Positions 33,193 through 41,555 of a stretch of 64,000 bases of DNA are shown piece after piece. Source of the stretch: Paenibacillus xylanexedens (GTDB lineage: Bacteria; Bacillota; Bacilli; Paenibacillales; Paenibacillaceae); contig NZ_VEIO01000002.1 in NCBI RefSeq assembly GCF_007680605.1, forward strand, positions 124,001 to 188,000, read 5' to 3'. Within the stretch, counting starts at the first letter, position 1; every line of letters begins with the position of its first letter. The notes under the pieces were generated by a model, which searched no databases, was not told the origin of the DNA, and saw only the letters and a program-made list of their open reading frames with translations. Both the position numbers and the translations under genes were made by a program.

Positions 33193-33366
33193 ATGGAAAG
33201 TAGTTTAATTGCAACTTTCATAGCTGGCATTGGTCAGGTTGGATTTCCTATTATGATTACATTATATTTATTTACCCGTTTCGAGAAAAAACTGGACCAG
33301 CTTTCAGCAAACATCGGTACACTAATAGAAGTTATTAAAGCGGTGATTAAAGATGAATCAAGATAA
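33193..33366 (+). CDS. yvrJ: YvrJ-family membrane peptide
   Basis: 57 residues starting at the base after the sigma factor stop codon, with GGGGGAGGG upstream inside that gene. One transmembrane helix (FIAGIGQVGFPIMITLYLF, residues 9-27) followed by an amphipathic helix (FEKKLDQLSANIGTLIEVIK). This is the YvrJ family, found beside SigO in Bacillus; the role is unproven, perhaps a membrane sensor or anti-sigma-like factor. The stop overlaps the next gene by 14 bp. Confidence 0.8.
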   Translation: MESSLIATFIAGIGQVGFPIMITLYLFTRFEKKLDQLSANIGTLIEVIKAVIKDESR

Positions 33367-33604
33367 GCTTAATTTCTATGATGCAGTTCAAAGAGCGCAA
33401 AGTGGGGACAAGGAAAGTTTGCTTCGTATTATTAATGCTTTTCAACCAATCATCCAGCGGATGAGGTACCAGGTCAGCCCTCAAGAACGTGATGACCTGT
33501 CACAGAGCATTGTTGAAGGATTAATGATCAAAATTATGAATTATAAGTTGAAGGATATGCCTACATATACAGAGTTCTGCAGACAGCTACTGGGTAACGA
33601 GTGA
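33353..33604 (+). CDS. rsoA: RsoA-like co-sigma factor
   Basis: 83 residues, ATG 33353 inside the end of yvrJ. Contains AQSGDKESLLRIINAFQPIIQRMRY and DDLSQSIVEGLMIKI, a pattern of sigma region 2 (helix-turn-helix entry domains of sigma-70 factors). Size and position match RsoA of Bacillus subtilis (about 79 residues), which supplies region 2 to SigO. The overlap implies coupled expression in stoichiometric amounts. Confidence 0.75.
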   Translation: MNQDKLNFYDAVQRAQSGDKESLLRIINAFQPIIQRMRYQVSPQERDDLSQSIVEGLMIKIMNYKLKDMPTYTEFCRQLLGNE

Positions 33605-33815
33605 AAGGTGTAGAAGCATATCTGATTAAAAGGATTATGGACTGCCCTTCAGGTTCGAGATCTGCATAGCAAGGAAGGCATATCACCGGGACTACTCCCT
33701 GTTATAGTGGTATGACTATCAGCAAAACAATATTTTTTCTATGAAACTAAACCTGTTGCAATCACGTTAACCACAATAGAGAGGTTGACACTCGAAACAG
33801 AAGGGATGACATGCT

Positions 33816-34304
33816 ATGAAAAAATGGATATTGTTCGCTACCGCACTTTGCGTTGTCACCGTAGCCGGAGCACTGTATGCTTCAGCAACCAAAGTCAGTG
33901 CAGCGGCGTCCGCACCGGCCTACACCTTAACCGTGAACGGCAAAGAGATACAGACGAGTAAAACGGAACTGATGCCTTTCGAGCATAAAGGAACCGTCTT
34001 GGTGCCTTTGCGTGCGACGGCAGAGTCTTTGGGATATGAGGTAAGCTGGATCGCAGCGGATAAAGCTATTCGTGTGGAAGACCGTATCCAATCCGTTATC
34101 GTGAAGGATGGCAGTACGCTGGCCAAGTTTACGGGAAAACTGAAAGTCATCAATCTGACTCAAGATGTGGAGTTGCCTGTACCCGTTCTATCTAAGAAAG
34201 GCGTAACGTATGTGCCTGCTTCATTCTTCGAACCTTTTTTCAACGAGGTAGTTGTAAAAGAGGGAAGCGTGTCTATCTCGGCACAGATGTCGAGCATTCA
34301 ATAA
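33816..34304 (+). CDS. Secreted copper-amine-oxidase-type stalk protein
   Basis: 162 residues; ATG with AGAAGGGATGACATGCT upstream. A signal peptide (residues 1-32, cut near VSAAA) precedes two beta-rich stalk units: LTVNGKEI, TVLVPLRATAESLGYEVSW, then GVTYVPASFFEPFF. The family binds no copper; it is a surface-attached module common in Paenibacillus. It is close behind the SigO operon, so it is a candidate SigO target, unproven. Confidence 0.8.
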   Translation: MKKWILFATALCVVTVAGALYASATKVSAAASAPAYTLTVNGKEIQTSKTELMPFEHKGTVLVPLRATAESLGYEVSWIAADKAIRVEDRIQSVIVKDGSTLAKFTGKLKVINLTQDVELPVPVLSKKGVTYVPASFFEPFFNEVVVKEGSVSISAQMSSIQ

Positions 34305-34397
34305 GTTTAAGCCAGCGACAATATATGTAATTTAGATACGTATGGGGTGATGCATGCAAACAGCGGCTGTTCATTAAACCCCGATCATTCGAATCCA

Positions 34398-34456
34398 AAC
34401 CTTTGAAGGCCTTCTTCCTTTATGGAACAAGGGTCTTGAAGGTTTGTTTCTTTTTA
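34398..34456 (+). terminator. Hairpin terminator
   Basis: AAACCTTTGAAGGCC...AGGGTCTTGAAGGTTT with imperfect pairing, followed by GTTTCTTTTT. Placed after the stalk protein. Confidence 0.6.
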
Positions 34457-34810
34457 GCAAGAAGAATCCACCGCACCTTATCACACAACGAAACAGACTA
34501 AAGCATTTCAGCCCGTATATTACTCAAGTAACATACTGTAATCGGCATGTATATATCCGCTCCTTTTCAACGAAAATATGGAAGAAAATACACCATCAAG
34601 ATTCATATTCCATAATCTCGTTCAAGTTAGGGATAACGCATTTTTACAAATGGACACATGTTTCAAAAAACGCTTCCAAAATTTCAATTCTGCCCTACCT
34701 TTTCGGCTCAGAAGCTGAGATAATGGGGATGGCTAATCCGATGAAGGATTTTAGACGACATAAGGGATAGCGGTTACATGCCGCTTGCATATGAAATGGG
34801 AGGAATAGAG
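34457..34810 (+). other. galK upstream region
   Basis: About 350 bp with no convincing gene. An open frame here (34444-34770) has no ribosome site and no domain. It should contain the galactokinase promoter; a cre-like site is listed separately. Confidence 0.5.
34665..34679 (+). promoter_or_regulatory. Possible cre (CcpA) site
   Basis: On the minus strand TTGGAAGCGTTTTTT fits the catabolite-responsive consensus WTGNAANCGNWNNCW at 14 of 15 positions, 132 bp before the galactokinase start. CcpA control of a sugar kinase would be sensible, but the site is AT-rich and may be chance. Confidence 0.35.
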
Positions 34811-36100
34811 ATGACCACACAGGTAACAGAACTCATTCAATCAAAACAGGGACAGGCGTTGCTTGCGCAAATGTACGGACCGCAGCACGTAGAGGAGCAG
34901 GGTGCCCGTTACGAAAAGCTGGACGCTTCGTTCCGCGAGCACTTTGGCGAGCAGGAGCATATGCATCTGTTCAGTTCCCCGGGCCGCAGTGAGATCGGCG
35001 GTAATCATACGGATCATAACCATGGTAAAGTGCTCGCGGGAAGCATTACGCTGGACACCATTGCCGTGGCTGTGCCGACAGGCGACAACGTCATTACGTT
35101 TTACTCCGAGGGATACGACAAAAAGTATGTTATCAACCTTGCGGACTTGAAACCTAACACAGAAGATGACGGTACTACCGGATTGATTCGTGGGATGGCG
35201 GCGGGCTTTGTAGAGCTTGGGTTCAACATTGGTGGATTCCAAGCGGACATCTCCAGTAACGTATTTGCGGCTTCGGGTGTGAGTTCTTCTGCATCCTTCG
35301 AAATGTTGATCTGCACGATCCTGAACCATTTCTATAACGATGGCAAGCTGGATGTCGTAACGCTGGCCAAAATCGGACAATATGCGGAAAATCACTACTG
35401 GAACAAACCGTCCGGCCTGCTGGACCAGATGGCTTGTGCATATGGCGGTTTGATCTCGATTGATTTTGCGAATCCGGCTGAACCTGTGATTGAGCCTGTG
35501 GAGTGGAATTTCCAAGAAAACGGATATTCCCTGGTCATCGTGAATACAGGTGGCAACCATGCCGATCTGACAGAAGATTATGCTTCTGTACCTAACGAGA
35601 TGAGAGCTGTTGCGAAAGCACTTGGCGCTGAATACGTGCGTGAAATCTCAGAAGAAGATATTTATGCCAAATTGCCTGAGATTCGTGAAGCGGCCGGAGA
35701 CCGTGCGGTATTACGTGCATTGCACTTTCTGGCTGAGAACAAACGTGTGGATGGACAGGTGTCCGCTTTACGCGAAGGACGTTTTGCTGATTTCTTGTCA
35801 CTGATCACTGCATCGGGTAACTCTTCATGGAAATGGTTACAAAACGTGTATCAAGGCGGGGCTTCCCGTGAACAGGAGATCTCCGTGGCGCTTGCCTTGA
35901 CTGAGAATTACCTGAGCAACCTTGGCGATGGCGCATGTCGTGTGCATGGTGGTGGATTCGCAGGTGTTATTCTGGCGATTGTACCAAACGAGAAGGCAGA
36001 AGAGTATATGAACTGGATGCGCGGTATGCTGGACACGCCAGTCATTGTCGTTAACGTGCGTCAGCACGGTTCGATCTGCTTGAATGCGGAACTGAATTAA
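34811..36100 (+). CDS. galK: Galactokinase
   Basis: 429 residues from ATG 34811 (GGGAGGAATAGAG in front). GHMP-kinase motifs: a substrate-binding signature GRSEIGGNHTDHNHG near residues 57-71, the ATP loop NVFAASGVSSSASFE near 150-164 and a C-terminal RVHGGGFAG. The reaction is galactose plus ATP to galactose 1-phosphate (Leloir pathway). The signature differs from the classical G-x-x-N-x-I-G-E-H-x-D-Y form: Glu-His is Asn-His and Tyr is His. This is a recognisable Firmicute subgroup whose sugar specificity may differ. No galT or galE in the window. Confidence 0.75.
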   Translation: MTTQVTELIQSKQGQALLAQMYGPQHVEEQGARYEKLDASFREHFGEQEHMHLFSSPGRSEIGGNHTDHNHGKVLAGSITLDTIAVAVPTGDNVITFYSEGYDKKYVINLADLKPNTEDDGTTGLIRGMAAGFVELGFNIGGFQADISSNVFAASGVSSSASFEMLICTILNHFYNDGKLDVVTLAKIGQYAENHYWNKPSGLLDQMACAYGGLISIDFANPAEPVIEPVEWNFQENGYSLVIVNTGGNHADLTEDYASVPNEMRAVAKALGAEYVREISEEDIYAKLPEIREAAGDRAVLRALHFLAENKRVDGQVSALREGRFADFLSLITASGNSSWKWLQNVYQGGASREQEISVALALTENYLSNLGDGACRVHGGGFAGVILAIVPNEKAEEYMNWMRGMLDTPVIVVNVRQHGSICLNAELN

Positions 36101-36149
36101 TCTTAATCAGGTATCAAGCATTGCCTTAAGCGAATGATTGAAGATAGAG

Positions 36150-36193
36150 AAAGCGGACTCGGGGGAGAAATCCCACGTAGCCCGCTTTTTTTC
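36150..36193 (+). terminator. Rho-independent terminator
   Basis: AAAGCGG...GGGAGAAATCCC...CCCGCTTTTTTTC. Terminates galK and lies at the convergence with the MerR gene. Confidence 0.8.
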
Positions 36194-36949
36194 TTAGGAC
36201 AAAGATATGCAAATGGCCTCATGAAGAAATGGCAAAAACATCTCATCCCCGAACTGGCGAAAATACGCAATATATCGTGGATCGGTCATATAGACCTCGG
36301 CAATACAGCGGAGAATTTCGGCATCACAGGTCATGAAACGAGAGAGAATACCTTTCCATTTTCTCACTAAGTCTTGTACTTCTTCCGTAGCAGGAGACAA
36401 ACTCTGACGTGCGGCCAGTTTTCGAAATACCTCTTCCATATCTGCTGAAAATTGCTGATTGCCCTGTTTCTTCTCGGCTGGAGAAAGTGCTGCTATATGA
36501 GCTTCGTATTCCTGGAACTGCTGTGTTCCTCCGTAGATCACCCTCGCCTCGGATTCATATTGGGCCTGAATCGATTGAATAGGGGAGTCGCTGAACAGCT
36601 CCAGTTGGGATATATTTGTTCCATCTACATACTGGTCGAGTTGACGTATGGTCGCTTCGAGTTTTTCTTTTCGCTCAACGAGTGTCATCCGATGGGTTCT
36701 CAGCATTTCCTTCTGTTCATCTATAGATAATTCCAGCACAGACGCGATATCCTGCAGCGTAAAATTCATTTCTTTGAACAACAGGATCATTTGTAGCTTC
36801 CCGAGTGCTTCCTGATCGTAGAGCCGATAGCCGTTAGCCTCCACTTTACCCGGTTTGAGCAGATGGATCTGGTCGTAATAGTGCAAGGTACGTTTGGTAA
36901 TGCCGGTAATACGCATGATCTCTTTAAGGGTGAAATATCGTTTCTTCAT
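36194..36949 (-). CDS. MerR-family regulator with TipAS-like domain
   Basis: 251 residues from ATG 36949 (AAAGGA upstream). N-terminal MerR winged helix: FTLKEIMRITGITKRTLHYYDQIHLLKP, then NGYRLYDQEALGKL. A coiled coil follows (about 75-120), then a C-terminal TipAS-like region (QYESEARVIYGGTQQFQEYEAH). TipAS domains bind thiopeptide antibiotics or other ligands; no reactive Cys is obvious here. It overlaps the end of the protease gene by 26 bp and shares its promoter, which has MerR-type geometry, so autoregulation is likely. Confidence 0.85.
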   Translation of the reverse strand: MKKRYFTLKEIMRITGITKRTLHYYDQIHLLKPGKVEANGYRLYDQEALGKLQMILLFKEMNFTLQDIASVLELSIDEQKEMLRTHRMTLVERKEKLEATIRQLDQYVDGTNISQLELFSDSPIQSIQAQYESEARVIYGGTQQFQEYEAHIAALSPAEKKQGNQQFSADMEEVFRKLAARQSLSPATEEVQDLVRKWKGILSRFMTCDAEILRCIAEVYMTDPRYIAYFRQFGDEMFLPFLHEAICISLS

Positions 36950-37856
36950 GCCAAAAATCCTTTGTCTCGGCAAGGATAACACTTGCCGGTGTAATGGTGG
37001 CTTCCGTAATCGGCCGGCCTGTTTTATTCAGGTAATATTGAATCAGATGATACCCGCAGGCGTAACCGGCGGCATAAGGCACACCCACGGGTGTAAAGTT
37101 CTGCATCTTTGCGAGCTCATCACCGTAAAGATACGGATGGATATGATCAAATCCCGTCACATTTAACTGTTTTTTGAACTTGGGTTTGATGACGGTGTTT
37201 AAGGTGTTCGTATCTGTTTTGGTCACCCATGGCCTAAGCAGCTCCTCCCCATATAGGGAAGTGGCAAAATTCTCGGCCAGCCCCTCGCTCACAATCATCT
37301 CTCCGAGCGTGATCCCCGGATTCCACTGGATATGCTGGTATCTTACATTATGATTGCACTCATGGGCAAGAACGGATGGAATACGAGGTAGGGTATAGGT
37401 GTTTGGCACCAGGTTGGCAATAATATAACCCGGAATGCCGCCATCTCCACTAATGCCTTCATTTATTTGCAGCACCGGGCTGTCCGGATTACCCAATAAA
37501 ATGGTAAATAGATAGTCCGAGACTTTCAGGGTGACGCCATCCTTAATAAATGAACCCAGACTTGTCTCAACCGCTTCCTGACATTGTTGCCAGAATACAT
37601 CCGAAGAGATGGCAGTCAAAGACTCGTCTATGTCAGATGTAATCGCCTCAGGTGCGACATTCATCCAGTTGTTCATGGTGATCACATCGAATCCGCCAGG
37701 CTCTTGAGACTGGAAAGGGATATGCTGGATGTTCCATTTTGCCATAAAAGGGCTGAGCATCTCCTGACGGTACAGTTCTAATTTTTCCGATGGCGCAGCT
37801 TGTATGATGTTTCGGTAGATCTGATCTGAACGTAACGCAGTGATGTTTATGGACAT
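36924..37856 (-). CDS. DUF2268-type zinc protease
   Basis: 310 residues; ATG with GAAGGAGCAATGTAAC in front. The zincin motif HECNH (in VLAHECNHNVRYQH, about residues 167-171) and a downstream MIVSEGLAENFAT supply the two His ligands, catalytic Glu and third ligand. No signal peptide, so cytoplasmic. The family (predicted Zn-dependent protease, YjaZ-like) has no established substrate to my knowledge. First gene of a two-gene operon with the MerR regulator, so the protease is probably induced by its ligand. Confidence 0.8.
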   Translation of the reverse strand: MSINITALRSDQIYRNIIQAAPSEKLELYRQEMLSPFMAKWNIQHIPFQSQEPGGFDVITMNNWMNVAPEAITSDIDESLTAISSDVFWQQCQEAVETSLGSFIKDGVTLKVSDYLFTILLGNPDSPVLQINEGISGDGGIPGYIIANLVPNTYTLPRIPSVLAHECNHNVRYQHIQWNPGITLGEMIVSEGLAENFATSLYGEELLRPWVTKTDTNTLNTVIKPKFKKQLNVTGFDHIHPYLYGDELAKMQNFTPVGVPYAAGYACGYHLIQYYLNKTGRPITEATITPASVILAETKDFWHEETIFHP

Positions 37857-37888
37857 GTTACATTGCTCCTTCGTATTAGGATTGACTC

Positions 37889-37919
37889 ATTATCCGGGAT
37901 AACGTAACGTTACAGTCAA
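37889..37919 (-). promoter_or_regulatory. MerR-type promoter with 19-bp spacer
   Basis: On the minus strand: TTGACT -35, a spacer of exactly 19 bp containing the palindrome GTAACGTTAC, and GATAAT -10. The over-long spacer with a dyad between the elements is the signature of promoters activated by MerR-family proteins through DNA distortion. It drives the protease-merR operon. Confidence 0.8.
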
Positions 37920-38003
37920 GGGGATCACCAAAAGACTTCTTATTTCTATTTGTCTGCAAGGTAGTCTATAAGAGAGGATGACCATTTTTAGCGAAGCACA
38001 GAT

Positions 38004-38846
38004 TTATGCCTCCGTCGAAGTGTGTTTTAAGATAGCATCCATGATTAAATTCCAATCATCATAGTGAAGTTCATGTCCCGTACCTGACAAGGTTAGCAAA
38101 GCCGAGCCGGGAATTTCCTTGGCGAGATTCTCTCCATGTTCATAAGGGATAATGGGATCTTCTGTTCCATGTATGATCAAAGTGGGTACATTTATTTCCT
38201 TCGTCCTAACCAGATAGGATTCTCCCCCTGACACCAATGCGTGATTGCTCATACTCGCTGAATTATCACTTCTCGCAAATTCTTTTTTAGCCAGCGATTT
38301 AACGTTTTCCTCATCAAAAACATGCTTAGAACCGACCAGGAGTCTTGATCTTTCAATGGCAAACTGGATGACCGATTCTTCGTTAGTCCAGTCGATCATG
38401 CCCATATTCGAGAAAAAGTCCATAATCTTTTCTTCCATCGGGGGAAGATGCGGTGCAAAATTGGACGTGGCTAGAAGCGTAACGGTGAGGACTCTCTCCG
38501 GATGCCGCAGAGCAACCATTTGAGTTAACATACCGCCCATGGACATTCCTACAATATGTGCCTGCTCAACCTTGTAAGCATCCAAAACTCTCACGGCATC
38601 ATCTGCCATATCCTCGAATGTGTAACCCGGTTGACCCGGTTCATACGTTGTTGAACGCCCGACATCACGGTGATCATAACGAATGACAAAACGTCCTGCA
38701 TCTGCTAAACGCTGGCAAAATTCGTCCTCCCACCAAATCAAGGAAGATTGGGCACTCATAATCAACAAAATTACGGGGGCACCGGGTTTTCCGAAATGCT
38801 CTGAACATAATTTAATTCCATCTATGTTTAGTAATCGCTCATTCAT
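38004..38846 (-). CDS. Alpha/beta hydrolase, possible antibiotic esterase
   Basis: 280 residues from ATG 38846 (GGGAGGAATCGAC in front). Alpha/beta-hydrolase fold with nucleophile elbow VGMSMGGM (Ser near 99), acid in HGTEDPIIP and His in GTGHELH near the C-terminus; the oxyanion region reads LLIMSAQSSLIWW. The family includes ordinary esterases and also macrolide esterases of the EstT/EstX type. A long leader with terminator lies upstream, and an MFS exporter of the macrolide-efflux kind precedes it, which suggests (inference only) inducible antibiotic inactivation. Otherwise substrate unknown. Confidence 0.75.
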   Translation of the reverse strand: MNERLLNIDGIKLCSEHFGKPGAPVILLIMSAQSSLIWWEDEFCQRLADAGRFVIRYDHRDVGRSTTYEPGQPGYTFEDMADDAVRVLDAYKVEQAHIVGMSMGGMLTQMVALRHPERVLTVTLLATSNFAPHLPPMEEKIMDFFSNMGMIDWTNEESVIQFAIERSRLLVGSKHVFDEENVKSLAKKEFARSDNSASMSNHALVSGGESYLVRTKEINVPTLIIHGTEDPIIPYEHGENLAKEIPGSALLTLSGTGHELHYDDWNLIMDAILKHTSTEA

Positions 38847-38869
38847 GTCGATTCCTCCCACACTTTAAT

Positions 38870-38901
38870 AAAATAAAAAAACACAGGCTATAGGCCTGTG
38901 T
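38870..38901 (-). terminator. Terminator inside the hydrolase leader
   Basis: Perfect stem ACACAGGC/GCCTGTGT, loop of five, and on the minus strand a run of seven T. It sits between the promoter at 39218-39247 and the hydrolase start, so read-through must be regulated for the gene to be expressed from that promoter. Confidence 0.75.
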
Positions 38902-39217
38902 GCATACCGTAATCGAAAAAGAAAATGAGAATGAACGCTATACATGTGACCTGAAGACTAGACTTAAAATCCAGGTAGTAAGCAGATCATTATAAGGTTC
39001 ATCTCTTATTCTTCATATTCAGTCTACGCGAGATCAGAATCAAGTTACCCTTGTTCCTATCACATATAGCTAAACGATAGGTTACCGCGTTGGTAAACCA
39101 TTCTTCGATTACTGAGCACACCAAAATAGCCTGAAACCACTATTTGATTCATTGCGCAAAGAATATCGAAGAATTAGTTTAACACACGTAACCCCTCCGT
39201 TCGTATAAGTTAAAGCG
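38902..39217 (-). ncRNA. Structured 5' leader (candidate attenuator)
   Basis: About 316 nt on the minus strand between promoter and terminator. Visible elements: a strong ribosome-binding-like ACGGAGGGG near 39190-39200 with only very short frames after it, a perfect 10-bp long-range pair ATTCTTCGAT/ATCGAAGAAT (39165-39174 with 39100-39109), GGTTTACC/GGTAACC, and CCTATC/GATAGG. A 31-codon frame beginning MNQIVVSGYFG also lies here. The set-up resembles translation- or ligand-controlled attenuation. I could not match it to a known riboswitch or T-box. Confidence 0.5.
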
Positions 39218-39247
39218 ATACTAGCATAGGATAAACGCCAATGTCAA
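39218..39247 (-). promoter_or_regulatory. Promoter of the hydrolase leader
   Basis: Minus strand TTGACA -35, 18-bp spacer, extended -10 TGCTAGTAT. A good housekeeping-sigma promoter. It lies about 100 bp after the MFS stop codon. Confidence 0.65.
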
Positions 39248-39341
39248 TTGCTCGAAAATATGTCAATATCCTAACGGAAAGACAGCCGACGATTCAGCCA
39301 GTTGTGCCCTTCGTATCGTTCTGATTACTAGGGGAGAACCT

Positions 39342-40631
39342 TTACTGCTCAGGTACATTGCGCATTTTGGAAGCAAACAGAAAGCAAGCCAGAATGTAAA
39401 CCGCACTAAGTAACAGATAAGGCAATTGCAGCGAGAACAGACGGTCGAAAAAGGTTTCGCTCACGCGAACGAGCAATCCGCCAAGCAAGGTGCCGATGGC
39501 GCTGATACCAAACGAGAGGAAACGGAACACACTGCCTACCCGTCCGAGCAGTTCATTTGGAACGGAGCGCTGCAGAATCGACGAACGGACTACGTTATAG
39601 ACAACAATGAAGAAGGCTGCGCAGAAGTATAGACCACCGACCACGTACGCATTGGACGTCAGACCAACAGCTCCATAGAGCAGGCCCATCGACAGAATGG
39701 AGAGCAGAATGAGTTGCATGGAGCTCCAGCGTTTCCGCATATAAGCTACAGCCTGACTGCCCAGAATACTGCCGATGGTCGCAATGGAAATCAGAATGCC
39801 GAAGGCATACGCTTCCAGCTGTAATACTTCACGTACAAAGAAAATTTGAGTCACCAGAATCATCGAGAACATTAACGTAATAGTCACCGACAAGATGGCC
39901 AGGCCGCGAAGAAAACGGTCTTGAAACACGTACTGAATGCCGGACCACATCTCGCGTTTCCAATTTTTCATCGGGCGAGCTTTCTGCTCCGATTTATCCT
40001 GAGTCGTTTGCTTAGAAGTTTCCGTTGATGCTTCCTGAGCTTGGGATTCGTTTGATTTCGCGGGATGAAAGCTGCCGCGCAGACCACTAATGAGTAACAA
40101 CGAGAGTATAGCCGTCACGGTGTCAATGGCAAAAGGGTAGACGATGTGCATCGTAATAATGAAGCCGCCTAACGCTACGCCCAGAATATCACTGGTGATC
40201 AGTTGCCCGGCAGTAAATTGGCCGTTGGCTTTTTCCAGTTTCTTCTCCTCCACAACCTGAGGAATGATCGTCTGCACGGTGCTGTCAAAGACAACGCGGC
40301 TTAGACCAATCCCGAACATAAACAAGGCAAGCAGAGGTATGCTGATCCAGCCTCCCCAGATACAGATCGTTAGGAACAATAGAAATATCATCCGGGTAAA
40401 GCTGGCTCCAACCAGCATATGTTTGCGTGAATATCGGTCGATCAATACGCCAACCGGCAGGCTAAAGATCAGCCAGGGTAACCGCAGGGCAGTCATCGTA
40501 ATGGATGCATATAACGTATCCGTTGTTAGGGTGGAGACAAGCCAGGGTACGGCAGCGAGAGTTAATCCATCGCCTAGAAAAGTAAGGGAAAAGGCACCGA
40601 ACAGCTTGGAGTAGTTTGATTTTGATTTCAT
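39342..40631 (-). CDS. MFS drug exporter
   Basis: 429 residues from ATG 40631 (CGGAGGAATAT in front); the longer frame has no ribosome site. Twelve hydrophobic segments in two halves joined by a charged loop (SNESQAQEASTETSKQ, about 195-225). The MFS motif A variant GVLIDRYSRKHMLVG lies between helices 2 and 3. It belongs to the MefA/enterobactin-exporter-like subfamily of proton antiporters, used for macrolides, siderophores or peptides. Same strand and just upstream of the leader-controlled hydrolase; no terminator seen between them except the one in the leader. Confidence 0.8.
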   Translation of the reverse strand: MKSKSNYSKLFGAFSLTFLGDGLTLAAVPWLVSTLTTDTLYASITMTALRLPWLIFSLPVGVLIDRYSRKHMLVGASFTRMIFLLFLTICIWGGWISIPLLALFMFGIGLSRVVFDSTVQTIIPQVVEEKKLEKANGQFTAGQLITSDILGVALGGFIITMHIVYPFAIDTVTAILSLLLISGLRGSFHPAKSNESQAQEASTETSKQTTQDKSEQKARPMKNWKREMWSGIQYVFQDRFLRGLAILSVTITLMFSMILVTQIFFVREVLQLEAYAFGILISIATIGSILGSQAVAYMRKRWSSMQLILLSILSMGLLYGAVGLTSNAYVVGGLYFCAAFFIVVYNVVRSSILQRSVPNELLGRVGSVFRFLSFGISAIGTLLGGLLVRVSETFFDRLFSLQLPYLLLSAVYILACFLFASKMRNVPEQ

Positions 40632-41069
40632 ATATTCCTCCGTTCGTAGATATGGTACTGGTATGTAGCGTGTAGATAGGATTCTCATGTAATAGATTAA
40701 ATTAAAGATTTTCTCTAGTACCAATTTATGTTATTTGATAGAAATCTGCAAATTTTGGAGATTATATGATTCCTGTTTTCTTCAAAAGATATTGTTCATA
40801 TGCGCATTTATTGTCGAATAATGATGTCGAATATTGTAATAAATTGTATATAAAATGAATGAATTACGAATTATATTAGAAAAAAATATGGATTGGTATA
40901 AAAGATTGGTTTTTGTTTTTTATTGTAGAAAATTGGCACAGAAAAGAGTATAGTTGAGGAAGAATTTAACTGTTGATTTCTGACATTTAGGTTGTAAACA
41001 GTATACTGGAATTTTACAGTGTATTGACTAGAATAAATGCATTTATTATGAAGTTAACGGAGGGTACAT
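40632..41069. other. Divergent AT-rich intergenic region
   Basis: About 440 bp between the exporter and the Ter operon, very AT-rich. Promoters for both directions must be here. One weak match (TTGACT at 41024, TATGAA at 41047) would start transcription at the terB ribosome site and is not credible. No gene seen. Confidence 0.5.
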
Positions 41070-41516
41070 ATGAGTGCTTTTAAGAATTGGCTCAATTCAA
41101 CCAAGCAAGGATTAGAGGATCAAGTCAAGCGATTTAAGAACAAAGATTTCATGGATGCCGTAGTGGCTGGTTGTGCCCTGGTTGCTTTTGCAGATGGGTC
41201 CGTCGATGCCTCGGAGAAGAACAAAATGGCGGGTTACATTAACCTGAGTCAGGAATTGAAAGTTTTTGATATGACAACCGTGATTGAAAGATTCAATCAT
41301 TATGTGAATAATTTCGAATTTTCCCCTGAGATCGGGAAGCAGGAAGCATTGAAGGCGATTGCCAAGTTCAAGTCCAAACCTGAAGTAGGGCGTGTCATTG
41401 TAGGTGTATGCAGTGCCATTGGTGCTGCTGATGGTAACTTTGATGATCAGGAGCGCAGAGTAGTGGCGGAAATTTGTACTGTTCTGGGCCTGAATCCAGG
41501 TGAGTTTAGTCTCTAG
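41070..41516 (+). CDS. terB: Tellurite-resistance protein TerB
   Basis: 148 residues, ATG with AACGGAGGGTACAT in front. All-helical TerB fold with two acidic metal-binding turns, FADGSVDASEKNKM (about 47-60) and AADGNFDDQERRVV (about 121-134), both of the ADGxxxxxE type. Cytoplasmic, membrane-associated in other species with TerC. First gene of the Ter operon; it is thought to take part in metal sensing. Confidence 0.92.
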   Translation: MSAFKNWLNSTKQGLEDQVKRFKNKDFMDAVVAGCALVAFADGSVDASEKNKMAGYINLSQELKVFDMTTVIERFNHYVNNFEFSPEIGKQEALKAIAKFKSKPEVGRVIVGVCSAIGAADGNFDDQERRVVAEICTVLGLNPGEFSL

Positions 41517-41555
41517 AGTCTGTTTGATAGAGAAGTTGAAAGGAGGTGAATATTA

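Noticed and set aside
34444..34770. 108-codon open frame upstream of galK
   Set aside because: Starts inside a terminator, no ribosome site, covers the expected promoter region.
39079..39090. GGTTACCGCG resembling a T-box core
   Set aside because: It is on the plus strand, opposite to the leader, differs from the GGTACCGCG core by one inserted base, and has no specifier stem or downstream terminator on that strand.
41024..41052. TTGACT/TATGAA as terB promoter
   Set aside because: The resulting transcript would start at the ribosome site itself, leaving no usable leader.
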